Source: Ophiodon elongatus
Lineage: Eukaryota; Chordata; Actinopteri; Perciformes; Hexagrammidae
Assembly (NCBI GenBank): GCA_016806645.1
Contig: JACSYO010000503.1
Location: 984,001 to 1,048,000 of the forward strand
Direction of reading: 5' to 3'
DNA length: 64,000 nucleotides
Shown in pieces: positions 47,936 to 58,372 of this stretch. Position numbers and translations under genes: made by a program. Position 1 is the first letter of the stretch. Each line of letters starts with the position of its first letter. The notes below the pieces were generated by a model. That model saw only the letters and a list, made by a program, of their open reading frames with translations. It searched no databases and was not told the origin of the DNA.

Positions 47936-47999
47936 GGTAAAGAAATGAGAGTGTGATGTCAATCGTGTAAATATAACAAAGGGCTCCTTTAAGGGTGTT

Positions 48000-48145
48000 C
48001 AATACAACATTCAGAGCATATCTATTGCAAGGCTCTGAAACATGGCGGCGGCTGAGCCAGCAGCTAGCAGCTAATGATGCTAACAGCACTAACGATGCAA
48101 ATGACGACAACAGCGCTAACGGAGCTAACCGTGTTTGTTTACCTG
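48000..48145 (+). repeat. GCTAAC-rich dispersed repeat
   Basis: After AACATGGCGGCGGCTGAGCC comes a run of loosely repeated GCTAACAGC / ACTAACGATGC units (48075-48130). Such GCTAAC clusters are typical of fish interspersed repeats. Confidence 0.45.
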
Positions 48146-48717
48146 AAGGGAAACCAGAGGGTGTTATCAGCTGTAACCGCCCCACATGAGGAGCCAGTTG
48201 TGCACGTTCACATGCACTAAAAGACACATGCGGCCGGCCTGGCTACGTAAACAAAGCACTCGGATTACAACACACATGGAGAGACAGTGGCTTTATTCAT
48301 TGCAAATAGTTATTGCTGCAATATTAATGCTTTGAATATTCTATAGAGAACTTGTAGTGGTACTTGTAGCAGTACTAGTATGTGGTAGCAGAAGTAGTAG
48401 CGGAATTAATGTTCGAGCTGTCACTCACCAGGTGAGTGCGTGACCAGTGAGTCAGCAAAGTTTCCATAGAAAGGACCAAAGCTCATCTGGAAATCAGATC
48501 AACTTAGATAAAAAAAAAAAAAAAACAGTTTACATTAAGATCAATCAACAAGTAAATGTACCATCCTGGTACAATGTGTGTGTTTATATGTTTTTTGTGT
48601 GTTTGGGAGCAGCAGACCATATGATTGGCAACAGGAAGTATGATAATCAATTGTCGACACTCCCTCCTTCTTGCCTTGTTGTTGACATATTGCCAAGTCC
48701 CTCCCCCTGCCATACAC

Positions 48718-48762
48718 TCTCCTCCTCCTCCTCCTCCTTCTCCTCCTCCTCCTCCTTCTCCT
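48718..48762. repeat. (TCC)n microsatellite
   Basis: TCC triplets with TTC variants. Confidence 0.9.
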
Positions 48763-49523
48763 GCACTCTCCGAATGGCTGGCCATGGTTTGGGACTCTTC
48801 TCTTCTCTCCTCTCCTCTCCTGTCCATCTCCTCCTGTCTTTTCCATCTTTCTCTGTTCCTCCTGGACGTCTGCAGCACCTAATGAGGTTCGTCAGCCCGC
48901 ACTTGTAGACTGCCTTGAGCTAGTGCTGCAGTTTCAGATGTAGACTTTGAGCTTTGCATTGAAACTTTTAAAGTATGTCAGCAGATTTAGTCAGTTGTGT
49001 TGTTATAGATCCTAGAGCTGTGTGCATGTTTGGTGCTCCAGAAAGCTGGTGTTTTTCTGTCAGAGGATGTCAAGTCAGTTGACCTGGACTTTTTGTGAAG
49101 ACTTTGATTAAAGTAATGAGGTTGAAAGGATATTGGTCAACTAGTTGTCACCTTCTTGCTACCTTGGTGTGAAACTGACCCTGATTTAGAATTTCCTTTT
49201 GTTACCAAGGTGACGTTTAAATTCTGAACTTCCAGTTTAGTTTAGTTTTTGCCCTAAAAAATGCATGTTGTGCACTTATCTGCTACACATTATACAATCA
49301 TACAGGCATGTTACGAGACAGTGTTGCTGCAGGTTCAGGCGGTCAGAGAGGCACCTGCAGCTCCTATTGTGAGCCAGATCTGCTCTGTGTCAATGGCCCT
49401 GACACCAGAACGGTGTGTACAGTAAGGAGACCGACCTGAATCTGCTCTTCTGCTCCGCGTTAACACAAACTGACAGCGCCTGGGTGTCCACCAAGTGACG
49501 CAGAGCAGAGAGAGCAGGGGGCA

Positions 49524-49529
<6 letters not shown>

Positions 49530-49588
<59 letters not shown>

Positions 49589-49628
49589 TTCTGCCGTCCA
49601 TGTGTTTCTGTGTGTGTGTGTGTGTGTC
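49530..49628. repeat. (GT)n compound microsatellite
   Basis: GT run at 49530-49586, then a second one near 49611-49627. Confidence 0.9.
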
Positions 49629-50245
49629 TGTATGGCCCCGCCGAATGAATAGCCTTCTGATGAGCCGTAGCGTCCCTGTTTGAGTGTATTCATGTGGAGA
49701 AACTTTAAAAAGTTTTCCGTCCCCCGCACAAAAGGCGGCTGTCCCTCTCACTTTTTGGAGCACAATGACTGAGGGGGGAGAGAGAGCGAGAGAGTGAAGG
49801 CTTCTGAAATCAGAACGTGATGAGTAAGCATACACCTGCAGCCTCACACTTTGTGCCAGTCGGATATAGTTTGTGTGGATTTTGCGAATGAAATGTCTGC
49901 GAAGGTGTCGACCGGCTGGTGACAAATCCTCTCTGCACCTTGGGTTCTTGTCATATGAGAGGGACTTGTATGCAGGAAGGGTATTTTCAGGTCGGCAATT
50001 TTGGCCGCCGACCGACTGACAAGGTTAAGCTTAATGTCTTGTGACCATGAGAGGGGTCGGGGTGCTTGTGGTGTCTAAACGGTGTCAGCCGACGCTACAT
50101 CTAACGCGTTTACTGCCTCTTTTTATGTGCAAGCGGTCACACTGCATTGTATTGGCTCTGGTCTCTGGTCCCGGCGGTTAAAGAAACAAACATCCCCCTC
50201 TCTCCTAAACTTGACATGCATGCACAGACATGTGAACACATATAC

Positions 50246-50314
50246 ACACTCTCACACACACACACACTCTCACTCTCTCTCTCTCTGTCTCTCTCTCTCT
50301 TTCTCTCTCTCTCC

Positions 50315-50346
<32 letters not shown>

Positions 50347-50362
50347 AACACACACACACACT
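50246..50362. repeat. Compound (CA)n(CT)n(CA)n microsatellite
   Basis: CA, then a long CT section with breaks, then CA again. Confidence 0.9.
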
Positions 50363-51599
50363 CTGAGAAGAGTGTTTGACACTTGTGTGGAATTACACGG
50401 TTTTCCTCGTCTGTAGACGGGCATGAACACAAAAGGAGCGCTTGCACAGACACACGAGTGTGACGATCCATGAAACGAGTTTCGGGTCCACTTCGGCTCA
50501 TTTCCCAAATTGCCATGATGTTATCAGGAGGCGCTCTGTAAAGGAGTAGGCAGAGCCCGAGACGGATTCGGAGAGAGTGAGACAGGTTTTTATGGCCCAC
50601 AGGAAGCGGAGTGGTGGTCTGTGGTCCTTTCCCCTTTAGGCTCTCCACCACTGTCATTTTCTGCTCTCGGTTTTATTCTGTAATGACTGCTATAATTAAG
50701 CAGTTGAGTAGTAAACACCGAAATTCTTTCAACATGTTTCCTCAAGCAGACGGCTCGACCAGCACTGTGAAGGAGGGCAATTTGCAGATTAATTCCAGGA
50801 TTTTGGCCCAAGGCTGCACAGGGCGGGTCATTAGGTCAGTGACCCATTCTTTGGTCACATTAAAACTCTTCTGTGGTTTATTTCTGAAGAAAAATTGCTT
50901 CCTCAAGTGCATTTTGTGCTGATATTTGAAAAGCCTGTTTCTCAAAATGCAACTGGAAAAAAAAGCCATAGTGATGATTTGTGATCAGAATATTCACGAC
51001 AGATTATTCTTTCCCTTTGATTGTGGTTGTTGTCATAAATTGTGAGGCTTTTTTTTTTTATCTTAAAATGTAAACTTTTCTAAGCTTGAGTTTAAGCCTG
51101 CCTAAAAAGAAAATGCATTCAGCACTCTCTCCCCCCCCAATTAAATATATCCCACCTTGTGGCCACTTCATTAAATAGCAGGTTCAATTTTAAAAACAGC
51201 AGAAAAGTGTGCACTTTAATCTGACTTTGGCGTTTCTGTTTATTTGCGACGGGCCGAAGCGTTGAACCTCGTCTGGAAACCGTCTTCGGGGTTCATGATG
51301 CAACATCGTCCAGGTCCATCAGTCTCGTGTCACTTCTGACCCAACACGTTAAAGATTGACCACTTGCCCTCGCCCGTAGCAACCCAACTGGAGCGTGTCA
51401 GTCCCGGTCACCGGGTGCAGCCATGACAACGACCAGCTGTCCCTATGGTGTCCAGGGCCTCTCCATGTCCTGCCTTTCTTCTTCTGTTCCTTTCTGACCC
51501 CATTCACGGACAGCACAGACCGTCCTGCTGGCCCACATCAAAGCTTCCCTCATCCCAAACCTGCAGACCCCTTCTTCTCTCTGCAGCCTGAGGTCCCCC

Positions 51600-51830
51600 T
51601 CATTCAGCCGACCTCCAATAGGACGGCAGCTATTAGCAACCTGACCCACTTTTCCGATTGCTAACTGCTAGCAAGGCTAATTGGGCTCTAATCACTTCCT
51701 AATGGCTGCATTGTTTCAGGGCTGCTCTCACTAAATGCTAAGCAGAGGGAGAAGGGAGAGCCGGCGAGCGAGCGCCTATTTCCAATTAGGACATGAAAGG
51801 TGCTGTAAAAATGAAATAAAGCGGAGAACC
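51600..51830. promoter_or_regulatory. Candidate enhancer-like element in intron 7
   Basis: GCTATTAGC, GGCTAATTGGG, CTCTAATCAC, CCTAATGGC, a SOX-type CATTGT and CCAATTAGG fall within about 170 bp, and the region is free of simple repeats. Confidence 0.35.
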
Positions 51831-52316
51831 AGATGAGAAAGGGGTAAACAAGCGGGTTGAGTGTTTAGTATTCTGCCTAAATGGGGACTTCATGAGACCA
51901 CATGAACAACATATGAATATGGAGTTAATGTAGCTGGCATGAACTAAAGGGAACTTCACTCATAACCAAATGAGCACTGTGAGATATTATCATTGTATAA
52001 CCACCATTGGAATTATGAGTGATTCTGTATGTCTTCAAATAGAGTGAGATCATCTTTTTACAATCCAAATTAACTTTTACTTCACATTTAATCCGAAGCG
52101 ACTTGCAATAAGTGCAATAACATCTATAACATTGCACACTGAGAACAATAATCTCAATATCATGTACATAAATAAATCCAGTCCTCTTTTCATCCTGTTT
52201 TTTTTATTTATTTTTTGCAGTGCATTAAGAACCTAAATTCCCATAAGTCTAAGGTGACTACAGTTGTATGAGAAGGCTCAACACAGCAGCAGCAGTGACT
52301 TGGAATAAATATAAGT

Positions 52317-52326
52317 GTGTGTGTGT

Positions 52327-52387
<61 letters not shown>

Positions 52388-52395
52388 GGGGGGGG
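52317..52395. repeat. (GT)n followed by a 60-G homopolymer and G8
   Basis: After GTGTGTGT come 60 uninterrupted G (52327-52386), one A and eight more G. Long frames here reading poly-Gly or poly-Pro are artefacts of this run. Confidence 0.95.
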
Positions 52396-53188
52396 TGTAA
52401 TGGAACTGTTATGATTAATTCCTCCCAGTGCTCCCTGCAGAGGACCTCTCTCTCTCTCACTGGCCGTTGGTGTTTGAATATTCAAATGTTACTGGCCTGA
52501 ACTCTGTGCTGTAGTAGCACCCCTCTGCATTCACACTGACAACCTCAGCAGCTCAGGATACTGTAGTTCTCTTAGTAAGAGCAGCGACTGACGCCAGGAA
52601 CTCCCGCTCCTCTCTCGCTCCTTCGGCTCTTGGTAAGTTTCCCTGTTGAGATGCTGCCGAGTCACTTGTTGCAGATTTACCCAAACAATTAGTATTTTGG
52701 GTGATGTGTTGAAACAGTGGTATATAGGAGCATGTTTGCGCTGCAAAAAAAAAAAGCTTTCTATTTCTAAACTGCTCATGTGCAAGTTAAACTGTACATT
52801 TTTTTTACACCGTTTATGAATCTAATTTACAAGGCACTGAGTACATCTAACCAGATGTAGGCAGACAATGTTTCTTTGTGAAGCAGAGGGACGCTGACCA
52901 AAAGCAGTCCATATAAGCCCAAGCCTTATAAGTGCAGCAGCACTGCTTCTTGACTTGGCCTGCTTGGCAGGACTTTAAAGCACTTGTGCCTGCTGCTCAT
53001 TGTTTTTATAAACAGTTTGTGATGGGCTCCTCTCATTGTTAGTGCTAAAGGGTTTTTAACAGTTTTGGTGGCTAGCCCGAAAGGAAAGTAATGGCACGTT
53101 TGGCTGCATCATCGCAGGCCACCTCCAGGCCCTTATAAGGCCACTTTGTGTGGGGTCAGTCGAGACTCAGCATCTCCTTTCTCTGATC

Positions 53189-53210
53189 CCCCCCCCCCCC
53201 CCACCCCCCA
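53189..53210. repeat. C-run just upstream of exon 8
   Basis: About 14 C, A, then six or more C, some 80 bp before the exon 8 acceptor; on the - strand this is G-quadruplex capable. Confidence 0.85.
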
Positions 53211-53286
53211 CGCTCCCTCCGATCCTTCCTCCTCAACTGTACCTCCCTATCTCATCTTTTAATCCTATGTCTCTTCTCTGGTGCAG

Positions 53287-54514
53287 ATTCCTCAGAGGGC
53301 ATGACCTCACAGCCTTCGGTGATGACTGAGCATGCTCCGTCATCTGCAGTGACCGTCAGCTCCTCCACCAGCATCCCTGCCGCTACCTCCGCCCAGATCC
53401 CTCCCCCATCTTCGTTGTCCTCACCCTCCTCCTCCACGGCCATTCCCCAGCCCAACAGCAGCAGCAAGCCCTGGAGGAGCAAGTCGGTGAGCTCCAAGCA
53501 CATCTCCCCTTCTCCCTCCTCCACCAGCAGCCCCGCGTCTGCCATGCAGTCCGCCAAGCAGGAGAAGGACGGCTCCTGTAAGGCGGAAGCTCCCCCGAAG
53601 GTTGTCGCTCAGAAGTCAATGCTGGAGAAGCTTAAGCTCTTCAACAGTAAAGGAGGCTCCAAATCTTCCACATCCTCCAATGGAGCAGGGGCCCAGACCG
53701 ACAGCGCCGCCCTGGCCAAGCAGCTCGCAGCGGCGCAGGTGGAGAGAGCGGAGACCGGCTCCAACACCGAGCCCCTGGACGAAGACGAAGGCAACGTCCG
53801 GCCGGGGATGAACGGGACCAGCAACGGGACGGCCTACGGAGCAGCTCCCTCTGCGGGTACTACTGTCTCCACAACCGCCAGCAGCCCCAAAATCGCCCTG
53901 AAGGGCATTGCCCAGCGCACTTTCAGCAGAGCTCTGACGGCCAAGAAGGGCTCTATCAAAAGCACAGAGAAAGACAAGGAGAAGGAGAAGGAGAAGGGGA
54001 AAGGGAAGGAGGCTGGGAAACGCACCTCGGTCCCCGACCGGACAGAGCTCAGGGGGGACGAGCTGAAGGAGGAAGTAGCACCTGTTGCTGTAGACACGGA
54101 CAGCTCAAACAAAAGGACCTCTAAAATCACCAGCTTCATTCCCAAGGGGGGTAAGGTGGCCAAAAAGGAGAGTTCCACCCCTGCACACAGCGGAATACCA
54201 AAGCCAGGAGGCAAAGCCCCGGGAGTCGGGGGGAAAGCTTCCTCAGTGAAGGAGGCGGGGGAGAGGCCTCGGAGCATGCGGCTCGGAGGGGGTCTCGGCA
54301 TGCACCGCGGCGCCCTGGACAGAGACAGGGACAGCAGACACTCCAGCTCTACCTCCAGCCTGGCCTCCACAGAGGGAAAGTCCAGCGCCTCCCCCGTGGC
54401 AGGAGGAGGCACTACACAGAGCACAGCCAGCAACACCATCAGCGTGCAGCTACCTCAGACTCAACAGCACCACAGCCACCCCAACACGGCCACCGTCGCA
54501 CCTTTCATGTACAG
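53287..54514 (+). CDS. nav2: nav2 exon 8, large Ser/Lys-rich exon with two SxIP motifs
   Basis: The acceptor gtgcag ends at 53286 and the donor gtgagc begins at 54515. Phase is 1 in and 2 out. It codes for about 409 residues (252-660). Landmarks in order are SSKPWRSKSVSSKH, QKSMLEKLKLFNSKGG, SSPKIALKGIAQRTFSRAL, a charged KDKEKEKEKGKGKE run, SFIP at 54132-54143 (residues 534-537), SGIP at 54189-54200 (553-556), SSLASTEGKSS, and HPNTATVAPFMYR at the end. All but the variable spacers match mammalian NAV2. SxIP motifs in a basic Ser-rich setting bind EB proteins, in line with the known plus-end tracking of navigators. A 201-aa open frame on the opposite strand is a shadow of this exon. Confidence 0.96.
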
Positions 54515-56198
54515 GTGAGCTCACACGGACCGGGCCTGCCAAAGCCTCCATATCATATCAAATTTAGGGGAAAAATAAACAAACACAATACATTTTTTTA
54601 ATAAGAATTTCTACTCACCCGTTCCTAGCTGCTACTAGCATAACACACGCTAGTCTCTGACCGACCAGTTAGTTGCATTATGGGTAACATAGGCACCGAG
54701 GTTTTGACAAGGGGGGAGAAGAATGTGTTGAACAGAAAATATGACATCTCGGGTTCTGCTGCATGTTTTGATACGTTTTTAAAAACTATGAGTCCGACGG
54801 TGTTTAAAGGAGTGCAATGCTAAATCTGTCAAGTACTCTTTTTAAGAATGAATGTGGCTTTAGTGATGATGTTTCTACTATAAATAACTTGAAGCCGGGC
54901 TACAACACAGCGAGTAGGATCAGGCTTCATAAAACACTGATAAAACAAAGTCAATAAACCACTGCACATCCTCCTCAGACTAACAGTCTTCCACACAGCA
55001 CGCTTCCCAGAAATGGTCAGCTTGAATTCTTCAGTGACTGGGATATTTCAAGTTGGCAAATGTTTACTGGAGTGTATTTGTTCAGTCCTGATAACAGGTC
55101 CGTGTACGCTGTTAAACTATCTTAGCATTTGAATAACCACAAATTGGTGTACAACCAACTATACTATATATCCGTATGGTGTGTCTTGGATTAGGCAACG
55201 TTTGTGAGAAGTCGTCTCATATTTGACATTCGATTCTCTGACAGCATCTGAAAGTACAAAATCTGAATGCAGCCATCTGTGAACTGTTAACCAGGAATGT
55301 CACATCTGTGTTTGTCCACGTGTGTGTATGCAGAGCGTATTGTCTGCATGCATGTGCAAATATGTGTGGACGTTGTGCGCCTCTGACCTCTGCCCCGGTC
55401 CCAGTGTGATAAGGAAGGAGGTCCCTCGTTCTCCACGAGTCCTTTCTACCAGCCGTCTCATTAGCCATCTGACACTTCCTGCACTGCTGCCCTTTCTCCC
55501 TCTGTACATCCTGACCTGGAGCTAAGCAGCCCACCTCTCCAGAACGCCCCCGTCATCAGTACTCAGAACTTTTGTTTTTTTTGCTGTATGCCCGTCGGGT
55601 ATCATTACCTGCAGCATTATAACGCCTCCACCTGTCAGAAAGAGTCCGTCTGACAGAACGTTAAAGAAATAAGAAGCATAAATGTTCATGTTCACCTGCC
55701 GAGGACTGGAAAAGTAAGAAGAAAGCGCCCTGCCAGAGATAATGGATGTTAGTGGTTAAAAATAACCAATATTAGGTCAGTTAACCAGACGTTAAAGAAA
55801 GGTGTAGATGCTGTGCACGAGGCAGTCTGTGGCTCCCACTCAGAGAGTGCAGTAGTCAACGGGGACAAAGTCTAGGATCAGGCAAAGACCAAAGGCTGCA
55901 TATAACCGAGGCATTCAAACGTCATCGCCTCAGAAAGCAGCAGCCAGTGCAGCGGGTGAACCTTATTGATTTATCCTTCAAAGACTTACCTTTTACTGGC
56001 ATTTGGGGCTTAGCAGGCGTTCATTTTGGACTCCGGTCACAAGACTTGAAACACGGCAGATTTAATTCTTAATCAGGTTTATCCCTCTTTCGTGACAGTT
56101 TGCTGAATATCAGGTTCCCTACTAAATGCACAATAATTCAGAATCGATGATTCTGAATCGATGATTCTTTGATCCCTCGAACTACTTGTTTTCCCCAG
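54515..56198 (+). other. nav2: nav2 intron 8, 1.7 kb
   Basis: No exon recognised. The part at about 54545-54990 reads like a dispersed repeat remnant, but I could not place it in a family. A tandem 14-bp palindromic unit lies at 56141-56168, 30 bp before exon 9. Confidence 0.75.
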
Positions 56199-56308
56199 AT
56201 CCCAAACAGACGGTGAGGAAACAGGAAACCCTGAGAACGGCTCAGGAGGAAGAGGTGGAGACGTTTGCTTCACCAAGACCAGCCAGCTCTCCATCGAGGA
56301 CCTTTCAG
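56199..56308 (+). CDS. nav2: nav2 exon 9
   Basis: The acceptor ccccag ends at 56198 and the donor gtgggt starts at 56309. Phase is 2 in and 1 out. It encodes SQTDGEETGNPENGSGGRGG, then DVCFTKTSQLSIEDLS (residues 662-697). Mammalian NAV2 has RSQTDTEGNV...HFTKTGQPALEELTGEDPE at the same place, so start and end are conserved and the middle is variable. It continues directly from the MYR of exon 8. The following intron is only 95 bp. Confidence 0.92.
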
Positions 56309-56403
56309 GTGGGTGATCGCTTACCGAACAGGACCCGTCTCTGTTTGGCTCGTTGTGCTGCTCAATATTTCTGAGCTTGGTCGTTTTCTTTTGTCTCACT
56401 CAG

Positions 56404-56512
56404 CCGAAGACCCAGAGACCAGGCGGCTGCGTACCGTCAAAAACATAGCAGACCTGCGGCAAAACCTGGAGGAGACCATGTCCAGCTTGCGAGGAACTCA
56501 GGTCACACACAG
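56404..56512 (+). CDS. nav2: nav2 exon 10 (conserved coiled-coil block)
   Basis: The acceptor actcag ends at 56403 and the donor gtaaac begins at 56513. Phase is 1 in and 2 out. It encodes AEDPETRRLRTVKNIADLRQ, then NLEETMSSLRGTQVTH (residues 698-733). This block is shared by NAV1, NAV2 and NAV3 and its heptad pattern suggests a short coiled coil. It is one of the best-conserved segments of the family outside the CH and AAA+ domains. The last split codon joins exon 11 to give Ser (VTHSTLETTFD). Confidence 0.96.
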
Positions 56513-56747
56513 GTAAACAAAAAACAAATGCATTCATTCTGTAGGCTGATTTTAACTGGCTGTCATTGGTGATTAAGTTGCTGAGACCGACTGCTTTGAG
56601 TGTTTGGTGTGTATGGTAACGAGAAACATATTGTATTTTTTCTGTTTTGTTTCGATCCCGAAGTCTTTGCTGCAAACTTGTAGAAAAACTTGTCGAAGAG
56701 TTACAAGGTATAGCAGGCATAAGGCGAAAAACACAACTGGAGGAAGA

Positions 56748-57008
56748 ATTGTTGAGAATAAAGTCGAAATGTTGAAATAGTTTGATTCTCGAACATTTTG
56801 CCTTTATTCTCGAAATGGTATTTCAACTTAATTCTTCACATTCCATCTTTATTCTCAACATTTTGACTTCATTATCAAAATGCAAAACACTCAAAAGACC
56901 CAATCATTTTTTTCCTTATACCTTCCTTACACCAACCTTTTTCTCTACGTTTCAACGATTTGACTTTGTTTTACTTTATTCTCAACATTTTGACTTTATT
57001 CTCAAAAT
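56748..57008. repeat. Diverged minisatellite with inverted first unit
   Basis: Units like CATTTTGACTTTATTCTCAA recur at about 56800, 56865, 56960 and 56985. The leftmost unit (56752-56775) is in the opposite orientation (GAGAATAAAGTCGAAATG). The type is common in fish genomes. Confidence 0.6.
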
Positions 57009-57699
57009 ACATAATTGCCTGGCCCTGATACTCTTCCATACATTTGCAGTAGGTAACAAAAGAAATGCAGTATAATTATGCTGCATATTCTGCTTAGAAT
57101 AATCATCAGCACGAGCCATATTGCTCACTGCGTATTGCATGTTTTTCCAGTTGGCAAAGCAAATCTACTGTAAACCGAAAGAAAAAAAAAATAAATTAAG
57201 GTAATTTCCTGTTCACCTTGTCAGTCCAACACTGCACAAAGAGGGTTTTATAAAAATGTGTTGCAGTAGAAAACAACAACTCTACTGTTCGGGGATCATC
57301 AAAGTGTAGCGCCTTACAACGGCTGCTACGGCTGAGTGGTAAACGGCCAGTTCAGGATAACTGTTGGGGATTTGAATTGCCTCATGGTCAGCAGACTGTG
57401 TCTGTCTAGGTTTACAGGTATTACCTCTTTTCCTTCTTGTTGCCGTCTCTTTTGAGGGATCTCTTGCTTTGATCGCAGGGCATGTCTTTCATGTCGTCTT
57501 TGATTCAGGTTTAGCTCTAATCACGTTCCCTCCCACAGAGGTTTGACCTCTGCCCTGGCCTCGTGTCTCGCCGCTGACCCAGCTGTCTCGATTTAGTTTG
57601 GGCTTTGTAGTAAGCTTCATATGTCTTGTTGTCCTGTTTTAAACCGTGACAAAGAACCTTTTATCTCTACTTTCTATCGGTCTGTCCACCGAGGAGATT

Positions 57700-57850
57700 A
57701 CGCAGTTTGCTACTACAAGTTTGGTAGTTTGTGAACCTGCACAATATCTCAAACATGTTTGAACAGATTTCTGTGAAATTTAGGGGGACAGATCGGCCTC
57801 GAGCCAAGAAACAATCATTCTGGTTGTGGTGGTGATCCAAACGTGGGAAA
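57700..57850 (+). repeat. Possible dispersed repeat fragment
   Basis: ACAGATTTCTGTGAAATTTAGG followed by GAACAATC-type sequence and GGTGATCC resembles a fish repeat family (usually TTCACCAAATTTGGTGGGAC). Diverged and short. Confidence 0.35.
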
Positions 57851-57943
57851 CCTGATGTGACATAATTTCTTAAGATTGAATGGGGCTTCCTTTTTGTGAT
57901 CACAGATTTCACCTTTATTCTCTCTCCGTCTCCTCCTGCTCAG

Positions 57944-58372
57944 CACCTTGGAAACCACCTTCGATGGCAGCGTCACCACAGATGTGAGCGGTGGCGTAGC
58001 CGCCGCCGGCGGTGGCAGCAGCAACGGCGCAGCGGGTCGGAGCAGCATCCTCAGCCTCACTTCTACCCGCCCCTCCCTGTCGTCATGGCGACTGGGCCAC
58101 TCCAGCCCTCGTCTGCAGGCGGGCGACGCCCCCTCTATGGGGAACAGCTACGGCGGTCGGGCGGCCGCCGGCCACACGGGGCGCTACCTGTACCCCGGGC
58201 ACCTCCGGCGCCAGCTGGCCGGCAGGGGAGGAGCCCTCTGCAGCGTGGACCTCGGAGACAGAGCTGGGGAGGACATCGACCTGGACGCCATCGCCGCGGA
58301 CGTCACTGGATACATGAGCGATGGAGACGTGCTGAGCAAGAACGCTACACGCCCTGATGATGTCGCCAGCGG
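57944..58372 (+). CDS. nav2: nav2 exon 11
   Basis: The acceptor gctcag ends at 57943 and the donor gtaagt begins at 58373. Phase is 2 in and 2 out. It reads TLETTFDGSVTTDVSG, a Gly/Ala-rich insert, RSSILSLTSTRPSLSSWRLG, SSPRLQAGDAPSMGN, then RYLYPGHLRRQLAGRGGALC and GYMSDGDVLSKN (residues 734-876). Each block has a NAV2 counterpart. The early insert AAAGGGSSNGAAG is longer than in mammals. The next codon is split (GG), and the expected GYMTDGG continuation was not found in the rest of the window, so exon 12 lies further right. Confidence 0.96.

Larger units (their letters stand above)
46510..53286 (+). other. nav2: nav2 intron 7, 6.8 kb
   Basis: Holds (GA)n at 47477-47511, a teleost repeat at 47679-47935, a GCTAAC-rich repeat at 48035-48140, (TCC)n, (GT)n and compound CA/CT tracts, a candidate regulatory stretch (51600-51830), the 60-G run (52327-52386) and a C14 run 84 bp before exon 8. 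No exon recognised. Confidence 0.8.
56513..57943 (+). other. nav2: nav2 intron 10, 1.4 kb
   Basis: Contains a diverged minisatellite of TTGACTTTATTCTCAA-like units (56748-57008) and a dispersed repeat fragment at about 57700-57850. No exon recognised. Confidence 0.8.

Noticed and set aside
48504..48878. Gly/Glu-rich frames on both strands
   Set aside because: Read through (TCC)n/(GGA)n; no splice sites fit nav2 phases.
51395..51664. 89-aa Pro-rich frame in intron 7
   Set aside because: A ctgcag acceptor-like site lies inside it, but no donor in the right phase and no match to NAV2. The neighbouring sequence looks regulatory rather than coding.
52258..52485. Poly-Pro / poly-Gly frames
   Set aside because: Translations of the 60-G run.
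53834..54439. 201-aa - strand open frame
   Set aside because: Exact antisense shadow of nav2 exon 8, open because of the codon bias of that exon.
57896..58357. 153-aa + strand frame overlapping exon 11
   Set aside because: Different frame from the conserved NAV protein; Arg/Pro-rich shadow of GC-rich coding sequence.
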